Origin: CAZOKN01 sp964580525
GTDB lineage: Bacteria; Pseudomonadota; Alphaproteobacteria; Rickettsiales; UBA6187
Reading direction: 5' to 3'
NCBI GenBank assembly: GCA_964580525.1
Contig: CAZOKN010000047.1
Span: 1 to 14,130, forward strand
Length of the DNA: 14,130 bases
Positions 6,864-14,130 of the stretch are shown here, in pieces. Positions within the stretch are counted from its first letter, which is position 1. The number at the start of each line of letters is the position of its first letter. The notes beneath the pieces were generated by a model, which was not told where the DNA came from, made no database searches, and saw only the letters and a program-made list of their open reading frames with translations. The translations under genes were made by a program, and so were the position numbers.

Positions 6864-7739
6864 ATGACAAACAATCTTTATATACCACTAGAAAATAGAA
6901 GCGTAATTGCAATATCTGGCAATGATGCAACAAAATTTTTACAAGGCCTCATCACTAACGATATACACAAAGTTAGTGATGTACGCTCTATATATACTCT
7001 TATGCTAACTCCACAGGGCAAATTTCTTTATGATTTTTTTATTGCAAAAGCTGGTGATAAATTTTTACTTGATTGCGACAAACAAAAATTACCTGACATT
7101 ATAAATAGATTTAAAATGTATAAGTTGCGCTCAGATGTGACAATTGAAAATTTATCTGAAAGTTTTGTCACAGTGGCCGCACTAGGTACTAAAATATTTG
7201 AAAATTTCGGCAGTATGGAACAAGGCTATACAAAATCCTTAGCTTGCGGGGTTATATATATAGATCCACGTTCATCAGCTCTTTATGCCAGAGCAATAAT
7301 TGCTAAAGATAATATGTTCAAAATTTTTGAAGACAATGATTTCAAAAAAGAAAAAATTTCAGAATATGAAAAAGTCCGCATAAGCAATTGCATACCACTA
7401 GGCCACATCGACCTTCTTTCGGAAGAATCCTTTCCACATGAATATAAAATGGATGAAATCGGAGCTATCGATTATAATAAAGGCTGCTATGTTGGTCAGG
7501 AAGTTACAGCAAGAGTTCATCATAGAGGAACTGGACGCCGCAGTTTATACGTGCTGGAAAAGACCACGAATGAAAGCTTTCCACCTGCCGGAACCGAAAT
7601 TTTTGTTGATGAAAAGTCTGTAGGCAAAATCTTGGCTTCAACTGATAGTATATCTTTATCAATAATAAATATCGAAACAGTTGAAAAACAAAAAAATATC
7701 TATAGAGTGGGAAATATCGAAGTGGGGATACGTTCTTAA
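6864..7739 (+). CDS. ygfZ: YgfZ/GcvT-domain folate-binding protein, Fe-S cluster repair
   Basis: YgfZ (IBA57 in mitochondria) is a tetrahydrofolate-dependent protein that supports assembly or repair of [4Fe-4S] clusters in enzymes such as MiaB. This 291-residue protein has the family layout: an N-terminal region with AISGNDATKFLQGLITNDI (16-34) and MLTPQGKFLYDFF (47-59), and the diagnostic KGCYVGQE motif at 206-213 with its conserved Cys208, followed by VTARVHHRG. The C-terminal barrel-like portion contains EIFVDEKSVGKILAS. An AAGAAG ribosome-binding sequence precedes the ATG. The 49-bp gap to the divergent glycosyltransferase must hold both promoters. The MscS-type gene begins 25 bp after its stop, so the two are probably cotranscribed. 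Confidence 0.95.
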   Translation: MTNNLYIPLENRSVIAISGNDATKFLQGLITNDIHKVSDVRSIYTLMLTPQGKFLYDFFIAKAGDKFLLDCDKQKLPDIINRFKMYKLRSDVTIENLSESFVTVAALGTKIFENFGSMEQGYTKSLACGVIYIDPRSSALYARAIIAKDNMFKIFEDNDFKKEKISEYEKVRISNCIPLGHIDLLSEESFPHEYKMDEIGAIDYNKGCYVGQEVTARVHHRGTGRRSLYVLEKTTNESFPPAGTEIFVDEKSVGKILASTDSISLSIINIETVEKQKNIYRVGNIEVGIRS

Positions 7740-7764
7740 TTTGAATAGGAATAATGGAGATACA

Positions 7765-8370
7765 ATGATATTTTTTCTACAAAGTTTACGCCAGGAAGCC
7801 CTAGGTGTTACTATAGATTTTCTACCTAAATTCATAAGCGGAATATTTATTTTGTTTATGTTTTATACAGCTTCAGTTTTTGTAAAAATGTTGTCTGATC
7901 GCTTTTTCAAAACCGAAGACGTTAACAAACTACACATTGCTGAGTTCACAAAAAAAGCTTTACGTGCATCTCTTATAGTTGTTGGTGTTCTAACAATGCT
8001 TGGCACTTGGGGAGTTGATATAAGTGCTATAGTTGTTGGACTAGGCCTGACAGGTTTCGCTTTTGGTTTTGCAATGAAAGATGTTTTATCCAGTGTGCTT
8101 TCCGGAATATTAGTTTTGGTTTATAGGCCTTTCGGGATTGGCGACACAATTCAAGCTTGTGGTATTGAAGGCGAAGTAACATCGATTGACATGCGCTACA
8201 CAACTGTAAAGTCTTTCGATGGTCAGAAACATCTTATACCTAACTCAAAACTTCTTTCGGAAAAAGTTTCCGTGATTTCTTCTGCACTAAACAGCACTCC
8301 GCTAAATAAAAACAATGCGGTATCAGAAACTAGTGTGGTTGGAAAAAAACTGAGAAAGAGTCAGGCTTAA
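7765..8370 (+). CDS. Minimal MscS-family mechanosensitive channel
   Basis: This is a small-conductance mechanosensitive-channel family protein of 201 residues in the inner membrane. Membrane segments lie at about 19-41 and 66-83, and the pore-lining third segment is at about 86-120, with the Gly/Ala-rich pattern typical of MscS (VVGLGLTGFAFGFAMKDVL). After it come LVYRPFGIGDTI (118-129) and a short beta domain ending in QKHLIPNSKLL. The protein then stops with a polar, basic tail. E. coli MscS is 286 residues and has a large C-terminal alpha/beta cage domain; that part is missing here, as in some short homologues. I chose the ATG at 7765 because a GGAG sequence sits 6 bases upstream. An in-frame ATG at 7681 lies inside ygfZ and would add a non-family extension. 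It is convergent with the methyltransferase gene, with 14 bp between stops. Confidence 0.9.
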   Translation: MIFFLQSLRQEALGVTIDFLPKFISGIFILFMFYTASVFVKMLSDRFFKTEDVNKLHIAEFTKKALRASLIVVGVLTMLGTWGVDISAIVVGLGLTGFAFGFAMKDVLSSVLSGILVLVYRPFGIGDTIQACGIEGEVTSIDMRYTTVKSFDGQKHLIPNSKLLSEKVSVISSALNSTPLNKNNAVSETSVVGKKLRKSQA

Positions 8371-8384
8371 TTTTACGGGTTATA

Positions 8385-9092
8385 CTAGGCCACATCTTCT
8401 GTGTAGAATATATCTCCGTCTGCATCAATGCAAATGACGTTCTTACCTTCCTTACCCATAACAAGCAAAAAAGAATTTAGGTAAGGAAAAAAATTGATGT
8501 GCAAATCAAAAGTATACTTATATGGGCGCTGCCTTGGTGTTACTATAACTAACCTATTCGCAACTCGTCTTAGTTCTTCAATCGCATTTTGCAAATGAAT
8601 CACATGCTCAAGAGTATGAGTACATATAACCGTATCAAATGCTTTGTCAGCAAACGGTAAATTTAATACATTAGCTTCAATAAATTTAAGATTTTTTGTA
8701 TCTTTTAGTTTTTTTCTGTCTATCAAAATATCAACCGCAGTTATGTCGATATTTGAGTCTTCCGCAATCATATTTGATAAATATCCTTTGCCACAACCAA
8801 CTTCTAAAAGTTTTTTTCCAACAATATTTTGTTTAATTAGCTCTATAGATTTTTGATTTAAATCTGAATCACGTTCAAAGCTAACCTTACCAGTTTCTCG
8901 GTAATAATATTTATATTCCTCATCAGTAAGCTTGTATGCTTCCTCCTTAAATTTCATAAAAAGTGGAGCTTTTTGTCTAAAGCATATAGTAAGTGGTATA
9001 AACATAAACCACTTCATATCCCTTAATATAGGAGGCACAAGCTGGTCAAATACCCAATGTATTTTTAGCGCTATATCGCGACTTAATCTCAT
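8385..9092 (-). CDS. Class I SAM-dependent methyltransferase
   Basis: This is a 235-residue Rossmann-fold methyltransferase of the Methyltransf_11/UbiE-like type. Motif I is KLLEVGCGKGYLS (94-106), the acidic residue binding the SAM ribose is Asp121 in ITAVDI, and ANVLNLPFADKAFDTVICTHTLEHV (140-164) covers motifs II to III. The first 70 residues are aromatic and basic and probably form a cap or membrane-associated region. The target cannot be assigned from the sequence. Standing 16 bp behind a polytopic GT-C-like gene, it could act on a glycan or lipid intermediate, but that is context only. A GGA sequence 7 bases upstream of the ATG fits the start. Confidence 0.9.
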   Translation of the reverse strand: MRLSRDIALKIHWVFDQLVPPILRDMKWFMFIPLTICFRQKAPLFMKFKEEAYKLTDEEYKYYYRETGKVSFERDSDLNQKSIELIKQNIVGKKLLEVGCGKGYLSNMIAEDSNIDITAVDILIDRKKLKDTKNLKFIEANVLNLPFADKAFDTVICTHTLEHVIHLQNAIEELRRVANRLVIVTPRQRPYKYTFDLHINFFPYLNSFLLVMGKEGKNVICIDADGDIFYTEDVA

Positions 9093-9108
9093 TTTCTATC
9101 CATAAAAA

Positions 9109-10641
9109 TTAATTCTGAAACAATTTATTTTCATATATTGAAAAAAAACTGCCTTTACTTTTTATATCCCAGAATGTTGGGATTTCGTATATTTTTTTAC
9201 CTTGATCTATGAATATAACATATTTAAATTTTTTTCCTTCTGTTTGCCAATAATTATCATTGTTTTTCTCTGCAAAAAAAACCTCAGCTCTAGAGGAATC
9301 ATTTTGACCATACAAATCAGGTTTTATATTTTTAAACTTATCTTTATATAAAATAGGAGGAATAATAGTAAAAACTTCAGGGACAAAATCAAAAGATTCT
9401 ATAATCGCTAAACTGTTTATATGATCAAAAGCATTCCTATAAGGACAAGAATTTCCTTCCCTATCAATCACAGTTAAAACTGGAACTGCAGGAATTGTAA
9501 GCACATTGTTCAATTTACCTCTGAACTCCTCAATCATATTTCCACATATAGTAATATTTTTTTCTATCTCAGAATATCTAAAAATAGATGTTGCCGAAAT
9601 AATCAACACAAATACGAAGCTAAATATTTTTAAAGATCTAAATTTCTCATTATTCAAAGATGAAAAAGCTATAAGAAGAAATATAATAAAAATTGGCAAT
9701 CTAATATTAAAAAGAAATATTCCAAACAGATCGGTTGGTAAAAACAAACTAACAATAGCAAGAGTTATCAGTAATTTGGTAAAGCTATTATCACGCTTTA
9801 TCGAATTAGAAAAAAGAAATACAACAACTAAAAATAATATTAAAAAATCTATGCCATTATTATAAAATAATGTTGGCGAAAGTAATGTCATTAAGTGGTC
9901 TACAAAATCGCCAAAATGAGTTCCTAATTCAGAAACAGCATGCGGTGCGAGTAAAAATAATAATGCTTGCGGAACTGCCAGCCCCCCCAACAAAAACATT
10001 TTTTTGATATATATATTACGTTCTGTTACATCACGTAAATTATAGAAAAAACCTTCATACAAAACTATAGAAAGTCCAAGCAAACCATATGTAATAAGAT
10101 GCGTAAAATAATTTAATGTCATTATTATAAATAACAACACTATGCGCAACTGGCTCAGATTTTTTCTAAATTTTACCCAGATCGCAAAACTTATTAGAGC
10201 TACACCAAGACCAAATATAAAATTTAAAAAACCAAACGCGAGATCCATATTATATAGGAATGGATATAATAAAAGTGTCAAATATGAAGGTTTTTTGTGG
10301 ATGCTAGCACTAATTGCAACAACACCAACAACAATAAATAATAGAGCTGTTACGATAAATAATTTTCCAGCACTATAAATATCCATAAAGTTCTGAAAAA
10401 AAGGAATCAGAAATTCCATCATAATATATGGCGCTATCCTCCACTTCACATCATACATTGCGTCAATGTCAGGATTGTTACCGTGATTATATATTATAAA
10501 AGCACGGGCAAGGTGATTCGGATAATCTACGAACGGTAAAACATTTACAGATAAAATAGGATAGATAGAAATGCAAAACAGAATAAAATGTAGAACAAAA
10601 AGCAAACAATTCTTATTTTTATCTAAAAAATATAACTGCAT
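9109..10641 (-). CDS. Polytopic membrane protein, GT-C glycosyltransferase-like
   Basis: This is a 510-residue integral membrane protein with about 10 hydrophobic segments between residues 12 and 360, followed by a soluble C-terminal domain of about 150 residues, probably periplasmic. The first loop contains VLPFVDYPNHLARAF (34-48). An acidic residue (Asp39) in the first periplasmic loop is the expected catalytic position in GT-C lipid-sugar-dependent transferases (ArnT, PMT and related). The motif D-Y-P-N-H-L-A-R is familiar from uncharacterised alphaproteobacterial membrane proteins. The overall layout (many helices, then a soluble tail) supports a GT-C-like enzyme, but the substrate is unknown and it could instead be a non-enzymatic membrane protein. 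It lies 47 bp after ppdK and 16 bp before the methyltransferase on the same strand. The ribosome-binding site is poor, so the start is less certain than most. Confidence 0.8.
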   Translation of the reverse strand: MQLYFLDKNKNCLLFVLHFILFCISIYPILSVNVLPFVDYPNHLARAFIIYNHGNNPDIDAMYDVKWRIAPYIMMEFLIPFFQNFMDIYSAGKLFIVTALLFIVVGVVAISASIHKKPSYLTLLLYPFLYNMDLAFGFLNFIFGLGVALISFAIWVKFRKNLSQLRIVLLFIIMTLNYFTHLITYGLLGLSIVLYEGFFYNLRDVTERNIYIKKMFLLGGLAVPQALLFLLAPHAVSELGTHFGDFVDHLMTLLSPTLFYNNGIDFLILFLVVVFLFSNSIKRDNSFTKLLITLAIVSLFLPTDLFGIFLFNIRLPIFIIFLLIAFSSLNNEKFRSLKIFSFVFVLIISATSIFRYSEIEKNITICGNMIEEFRGKLNNVLTIPAVPVLTVIDREGNSCPYRNAFDHINSLAIIESFDFVPEVFTIIPPILYKDKFKNIKPDLYGQNDSSRAEVFFAEKNNDNYWQTEGKKFKYVIFIDQGKKIYEIPTFWDIKSKGSFFSIYENKLFQN

Positions 10642-10688
10642 GCTTTAAGCTCTAATTTTTATCTTAATTTGGCTCGCATTAAAATTTA

Positions 10689-13391
10689 CTAAGCCGCTTT
10701 TTTCTTAGCTTGTTTTTCTTTCAAAGCAGCATGAGCCGCGGCCAAACGCGCGATAGGCACACGATATGGCGAGCAAGAAACATAATCCAAACCAATTTCC
10801 TGGCAGAAATGCACAGAATCCGGGTTGCCACCATGTTCACCGCAAATTCCCAGCTTTATATCAGAACGGGTTTTGCGTCCGCGCTCTGCGGCAATAGAAA
10901 TAAGCTCACCAACTCCATCTCTGTCAAGGCGCACAAACGGGTCGTGCTCGAATATTCCTTTTTCGCGATATTCGCCAATGAAAGAAGCCGCATCATCACG
11001 CGAAATACCAAGAGTTGTTTGTGTAAGATCGTTAGTACCAAAACTGAAAAACTCAGCAGTTTCAGCCAATTCTCCAGCTTTCAAAGCAGCACGTGGCAAC
11101 TCAATCATCGTGCCAACAAGATAGTCAAGCTTAGTTCCTGTTTCTTTGAAAACAGCTTGGGCTGCGCTATCAATAACAACTTTCAAAATATCCAATTCGC
11201 GCTTGCTAAGAGCAAGTGGAATCATCACCTCAGGCTCAACCGGCTTGCCGCCGCTTTTAGTAACCTGTACTGCAGCTTCAAAAATCGCCCTCGCCTGCAT
11301 TTCATAAATTTCAGGATATGTAATACCCAAACGGCAACCGCGATGCCCCAACATTGGGTTATGCTCGTTCAATTGAGCCGCACGGCGTTTAATATCCTCG
11401 ACGCTCATTTTAGTAACTTTCGCAACTTCAGCCATATCTTCGTCAGTATGTGGCAAGAACTCGTGCAAAGGCGGGTCAAGCAATCTTATAGTAACTGGCA
11501 GACCTTCCATAATTTTGAAAATCTCCACAAAGTCACCACGCTGCATAGGCAATAGTTTAGCCAGCGCTTTGCGTCTTCCAGCTTCATCTTCTGCCAAAAT
11601 CATCTCACGCACAGCAATAATACGCTCGCTTTCAAAGAACATATGCTCAGTACGGCAAAGGCCAATACCTTCCGCACCAAATTTACGCGCAGTTGCTGCA
11701 TCTTCAGGAGTTTCTGCATTTGTACGCACTTTAAGTTTACGCACTTCATCTGCCCATTCCATAATTTGAGCAAAATCGCCGGAAAGATTAGGCTGAATAG
11801 TTGGAACCTCGCCCAAAATAACTTCACCGCTTGAACCATTTATTGTGATAATATCACCTTCTTTAATTTCAACAGTTCCAACTTTGCAAATTTTAGTTTT
11901 GTAATCAATACGCAAGCCACCCGCACCGGAAACACAAGGTTTTCCCATACCACGCGCCACAACAGCCGCGTGCGATGTCATGCCGCCACGCGCAGTCAAA
12001 ATACCTTCCGCCGCGTGCATACCATGAATATCTTCAGGGCTAGTTTCAATACGCACCAGAACAACTTTTTCACCATTAGCCGCTTTAAATTCAGCATCTT
12101 CAGCGTTAAACACAACAGAGCCAGAAGCCGCACCAGGAGACGCAGGCAAGCCACGATCAATCACTCTGCGATGTGCTTTTGGGTCAAGAGTTGGGTGTAA
12201 TAATTGGTCAAGAGACGCAGGATCAATTCTTTTAATTGCTTCTTCCTTATCGATAATGCCTTCAGAAACCATGTCAGAAGCTATGCGGATAGCCGCCGCC
12301 GCTGTACGTTTACCGTTTCTGGTTTGCAATATCCAAAGCTTTCTGTCTTGCACAGTAAACTCAATATCCTGCATATCGCGATAATGTTTTTCAAGACGGT
12401 GGTAAACCTTCACCAATTCTTTGTAAACATCAGGCATTTCCTCTTCCATGCAAGGAAGGTTGCTATCGTTTTTCTTTTTGCCATGCACAGTAATTTGCTG
12501 CGGAGTACGAATACCCGCCACAACATCTTCACCTTGCGCATTCACAAGATATTCACCATAAAATTCGTTATCGCCGGTGGAAGGGTCGCGTGTGAAGGCA
12601 ACGCCTGTTGCGCAATCCTGCCCCATATTTCCAAACACCATCGACTGCACGTTAACAGCAGTTCCCCAGCTTTCAGGGATTTCATGCAATTTACGATAAG
12701 TAATGGCACGGTTGTTCATCCAAGAACCAAACACCGCGTCAATAGCGCCCCAAAGCTGCTCTTTTACATCCTGTGGGAAAGCCTTGCCAAGCTCTTCCTG
12801 AACTTTTGCTTTATAAGACGCAACCAGTTCTTTCAGGTCGTTAGCATTAAGATCAGTATCTTGAGAGACACCTTTATCTTCTTTTTTCAAATCAAGCAAT
12901 TCTTCAAAATGGTAATGGTCAACACCCAAAACAACGTCTGAATACATCTGGATAAAACGGCGGTAGCTATCATAAGCAAAGCGTTCATTTCCGCTTTTTT
13001 TTGCCAATCCTTCAACTGTTTTATCGTTCAAACCCAGGTTCAAAACCGTGTCCATCATTCCTGGCATTGATGCCCGTGCACCCGAGCGCACAGAAACCAG
13101 CAAAGGATTCGTAGCATCACCAAATTTTTTATCTAATGCTTTTTCGATTTTAGACAAAGCAGCCACAATTTGCGCTTCTAAATCAGCAGGATACTGCTTG
13201 TTGTTTTCGTAATATGCAGTGCATAATTCTGTAGTTATGGTAAATCCCGGAGGAACTGGCAGGCCAAGAGAGCACATTTCAGCAAGGTTCGCACCCTTTC
13301 CGCCCAAAAGGTTTTTCATTGTGGCATTACCTTCAGAAACGCCATCACCAAAGTTATAAACCCATTTATTCATACTCGCAACACCACCCAT
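10689..13391 (-). CDS. ppdK: Pyruvate, phosphate dikinase
   Basis: PPDK interconverts pyruvate, ATP and phosphate with PEP, AMP and pyrophosphate in the cytoplasm, serving gluconeogenesis or, in reverse, pyrophosphate-driven glycolysis. The protein is 900 residues, full length. Domains in order are: N-terminal ATP-grasp nucleotide-binding region, starting WVYNFGDGVSEG and containing LLGGKGANLAEM; the phosphohistidine swivelling domain with ARGGMTSHAAVVARGMGKP (His474 accepts the phosphate); and a C-terminal PEP/pyruvate TIM barrel with GLCRTEHMFFE, LDPPLHEFLPH, MLGHRGCRLG, FSFGTNDLTQTTLG and GICGEHGGNP, where Cys850 is the catalytic acid. A Lys/Ala tail follows. The ATG at 13389-13391 is chosen because a perfect AGGAGG lies 9 bases upstream (13401-13406); the next ATG, six codons in, has no such site. 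The regulatory kinase/phosphatase gene is not seen here. The two genes downstream may share its transcript. Confidence 0.98.
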   Translation of the reverse strand: MGGVASMNKWVYNFGDGVSEGNATMKNLLGGKGANLAEMCSLGLPVPPGFTITTELCTAYYENNKQYPADLEAQIVAALSKIEKALDKKFGDATNPLLVSVRSGARASMPGMMDTVLNLGLNDKTVEGLAKKSGNERFAYDSYRRFIQMYSDVVLGVDHYHFEELLDLKKEDKGVSQDTDLNANDLKELVASYKAKVQEELGKAFPQDVKEQLWGAIDAVFGSWMNNRAITYRKLHEIPESWGTAVNVQSMVFGNMGQDCATGVAFTRDPSTGDNEFYGEYLVNAQGEDVVAGIRTPQQITVHGKKKNDSNLPCMEEEMPDVYKELVKVYHRLEKHYRDMQDIEFTVQDRKLWILQTRNGKRTAAAAIRIASDMVSEGIIDKEEAIKRIDPASLDQLLHPTLDPKAHRRVIDRGLPASPGAASGSVVFNAEDAEFKAANGEKVVLVRIETSPEDIHGMHAAEGILTARGGMTSHAAVVARGMGKPCVSGAGGLRIDYKTKICKVGTVEIKEGDIITINGSSGEVILGEVPTIQPNLSGDFAQIMEWADEVRKLKVRTNAETPEDAATARKFGAEGIGLCRTEHMFFESERIIAVREMILAEDEAGRRKALAKLLPMQRGDFVEIFKIMEGLPVTIRLLDPPLHEFLPHTDEDMAEVAKVTKMSVEDIKRRAAQLNEHNPMLGHRGCRLGITYPEIYEMQARAIFEAAVQVTKSGGKPVEPEVMIPLALSKRELDILKVVIDSAAQAVFKETGTKLDYLVGTMIELPRAALKAGELAETAEFFSFGTNDLTQTTLGISRDDAASFIGEYREKGIFEHDPFVRLDRDGVGELISIAAERGRKTRSDIKLGICGEHGGNPDSVHFCQEIGLDYVSCSPYRVPIARLAAAHAALKEKQAKKKAA

Positions 13392-13400
13392 TAGAATTGA

Positions 13401-13458
13401 CCTCCTGGATCAGAAAATATTTGCCAAGCTTAATAGGCTAATTAGTGGTTTTTTGCAA
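13401..13458 (-). promoter_or_regulatory. Candidate ppdK promoter and strong ribosome-binding site
   Basis: Read leftward, TTGCAA (13453-13458) and TATTAA (13430-13435) are separated by 17 bp, a sigma-70-type arrangement with four of six consensus bases in each box. Transcription would begin near 13424 and give a leader of about 30 nt carrying a perfect AGGAGG (13401-13406) ahead of the ppdK ATG. The ribosome-binding site is certain; the promoter boxes are a reasonable guess. Confidence 0.5.
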
Positions 13459-13474
13459 GGGGAAAGTGTAGGAA

Positions 13475-13521
13475 GAATCAGGAATCTGGAATCATGAATA
13501 TAGAATCTAGAATCAGGATTC
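13475..13521 (+). repeat. Heptanucleotide GAATCNN array (right copy)
   Basis: Seven units start at 13475, 13482, 13489, 13496, 13503, 13510 and 13517, in exact 7-bp register. Five read GAATCNN, one is GAATANN (13496) and the last reads GATTC. Six of the seven therefore carry a GANTC site within 47 bp, where chance would give well under one. The 18 bases from 13482 are identical to the minus strand of the array near 700. The array points toward the repeat gene, just as the left copy points toward the RSH gene. Confidence 0.85.
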
Positions 13522-13694
13522 CAAACTACCCACTTAATCCCCCTACCTGCCCACAAATACCCCAATAATAAAGGCCTTCAACCCCCTAATTCTTTGTATA
13601 ATTAACTATTTATCAATAATACTCCTTTATTATTACACATAAAGGCATAACTTATTGTATTTATATTACTTTTACAGAAAAAAGGCACGATAAT

Positions 13695-14130
13695 ATGACA
13701 TTTGATGAGCTGTTTTTGGAAATGAAATACCAGTCTAAACACTGGTCTGATGAGGAAATAATTGAATCAATTCTGAGCTGGCTCAAAACAGATGCAGGAA
13801 AACAAACAACTCGCCAACAACTAGACACATTACTTAGCAATTTTGATAAATATGATAATAAATCCGGTATCATCTGTGTCTGGCTCAAAACAGATGCAGG
13901 AAAACAAACAACTCGCCAACAATTAGACACATTACTTAGCAATTTTGAGAACGATTATGAGAAATCCGGTATCATCCGCGGCTGGCTCAAAACAGATGCA
14001 GGAAAACAAACAACTCGTCAACAACTAGACACATTACTTAGCAATTTTGATAAAGATGATTATAAACCCTATATCATCTGCGCCTGGTTCAAAACAGAAG
14101 AAGGTAAGCAAACAACTCGCCAACAACTAG
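13695..14130 (+). CDS. Tandem-repeat protein of unknown family (34-residue units), partial
   Basis: This frame is open from an ATG at 13695 to the window end: 145 codons plus one base, with no stop. An AAGG sequence about 8 bases upstream fits initiation. Residues 1-28 (MTFDELFLEMKY onward) are followed by 34-residue units starting with Trp29, Trp63, Trp97 and Trp131. Each unit has a near-invariant core: Trp1, Lys3-Thr4, Gly7-Lys8-Gln9, Thr10-Thr11-Arg12, Leu15, Leu18-Leu19 and Phe22. A variable, charged linker (23-30) is followed by Ile-Ile and two variable residues just before the next Trp. The pattern predicts two helices per unit and an elongated solenoid. I do not recognise the family. 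The core resembles helices 5-6 of a death-fold domain (W....G..[AT]T...L..LL), and unit length and the GKQ position also recall TAL-effector repeats. Both are inference. No signal peptide or membrane segment is seen. The C-terminus and total repeat number lie outside the window. Confidence 0.8.
   Translation, partial: MTFDELFLEMKYQSKHWSDEEIIESILSWLKTDAGKQTTRQQLDTLLSNFDKYDNKSGIICVWLKTDAGKQTTRQQLDTLLSNFENDYEKSGIIRGWLKTDAGKQTTRQQLDTLLSNFDKDDYKPYIICAWFKTEEGKQTTRQQL
13779..14130 (+). repeat. 102-bp direct tandem repeat inside a coding region
   Basis: Units begin at 13779, 13881, 13983 and 14085, exactly 102 bp apart, so the frame is kept. The first about 66 bases of units 1 to 3 differ from one another by only one or two silent changes (CTA/TTA, CGC/CGT), while the last about 36 bases vary and change amino acids. 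Unit 4, truncated by the window end, is more diverged in its first 30 bases. This indicates recent duplication or gene conversion of the core. Confidence 0.92.

Larger units (their letters stand above)
13392..13694. other. 303-bp intergenic region between divergent ppdK and the repeat gene
   Basis: From left to right it holds the ppdK leader and promoter (13401-13458), the GAATCNN heptad array (13475-13521), a C-rich, pyrimidine-biased tract (about 13522-13590) with several CCCC runs, and then a very AT-rich stretch up to the ATG of the repeat gene. A TATAAT hexamer at 13597-13602 could be a -10 box for rightward transcription, but no convincing -35 box stands before it. I see no small coding frame or RNA gene. 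Confidence 0.6.

Noticed and set aside
7681..7764. Upstream start for the MscS-type gene inside ygfZ
   Set aside because: The added residues are a Lys/Asn-rich reading of the ygfZ 3' end. The ATG at 7765 has GGAG at good spacing.
10710..11555. 281-codon open frame on the + strand opposite ppdK
   Set aside because: It lies entirely antisense to strongly conserved PPDK sequence, has no recognisable domain, and is rich in Arg/Ser/Asn as expected of a reversed reading. It is a shadow frame.
12204..12941. 245-codon open frame on the + strand opposite the N-terminal part of ppdK
   Set aside because: Same reason: it is antisense to the ATP-grasp domain, and its composition is that of a mirror frame.
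13661..13942. 93-codon open frame on the minus strand with a repeated CWRVVCFPASVLSQ string
   Set aside because: The protein repeat is only the reverse reading of the 102-bp DNA repeat. The + strand frame has a ribosome-binding sequence, a long open run and silent third-position changes between units, so it is the coding one.
13779..14130. CRISPR array
   Set aside because: The repeats are 102 bp in direct head-to-tail register with no unique spacers, and they keep a reading frame with silent substitutions. That is a coding repeat.
13779..14130. True DNA-reading TAL-effector repeats
   Set aside because: Unit length and GKQ position match, but the residues at the base-specifying positions are the same in units 1-3 and variation lies in the linker. 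Kept only as a distant structural comparison.

Overview
The window reads as a gene-dense, AT-rich alphaproteobacterial chromosome. The support is an alphaproteobacterial-type RNA polymerase omega subunit (rpoZ) directly upstream of a RelA/SpoT-type (p)ppGpp enzyme, plus YgfZ, a PdxH-like flavoprotein and a bacterial-type pyruvate phosphate dikinase. AT bias, an eroded N-terminus on the (p)ppGpp gene, a large cysteine-free protein of unknown function and a gene with near-identical tandem repeats would fit a host-associated lineage (Rickettsiales/Holosporales-like). That placement is inference, because no marker here fixes the taxon.

Layout. 1-599 (-): N-terminal half of a RelA/SpoT homologue with no usable start codon, running off the window. 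726-1115 (-): rpoZ. 1219-1256: a strong stem-loop terminator. 1276-3471 (-): 731-residue cysteine-free protein of unknown function. 3680-4525 (+): membrane-anchored alpha/beta hydrolase, followed by 4558-5349 (+): a type IV pilin-like protein. 5346-5927 (-): PdxH-like flavoprotein, cotranscribed behind 5939-6814 (-): a family 2 glycosyltransferase. 6864-7739 (+): ygfZ, then 7765-8370 (+): a minimal MscS-type channel. A leftward run follows: 8385-9092 SAM methyltransferase, 9109-10641 polytopic GT-C-like membrane protein, 10689-13391 ppdK. 13695-14130 (+): start of a gene built of 34-residue tandem repeats, cut by the window end.

How the genes work together. ppdK (central carbon and PEP metabolism), rpoZ/RSH (transcription and the stringent response) and ygfZ (Fe-S cluster maintenance) are housekeeping. 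The GT2, GT-C-like and methyltransferase genes suggest a dispersed envelope-glycan function.

The least ordinary parts are: (1) the 102-bp/34-residue repeat gene at the right end, with an almost invariant helical core and variable linkers; (2) two intergenic arrays of 7-bp units of the form GAATCNN, each unit carrying a GANTC site (the CcrM methylation target of alphaproteobacteria), at 694-719 and 13475-13521, sharing an 18-nt identical core; (3) the missing start of the RSH gene next to one of these arrays; and (4) a PdxH homologue whose residues at the four substrate-phosphate contact positions are all replaced while most FMN ligands remain.
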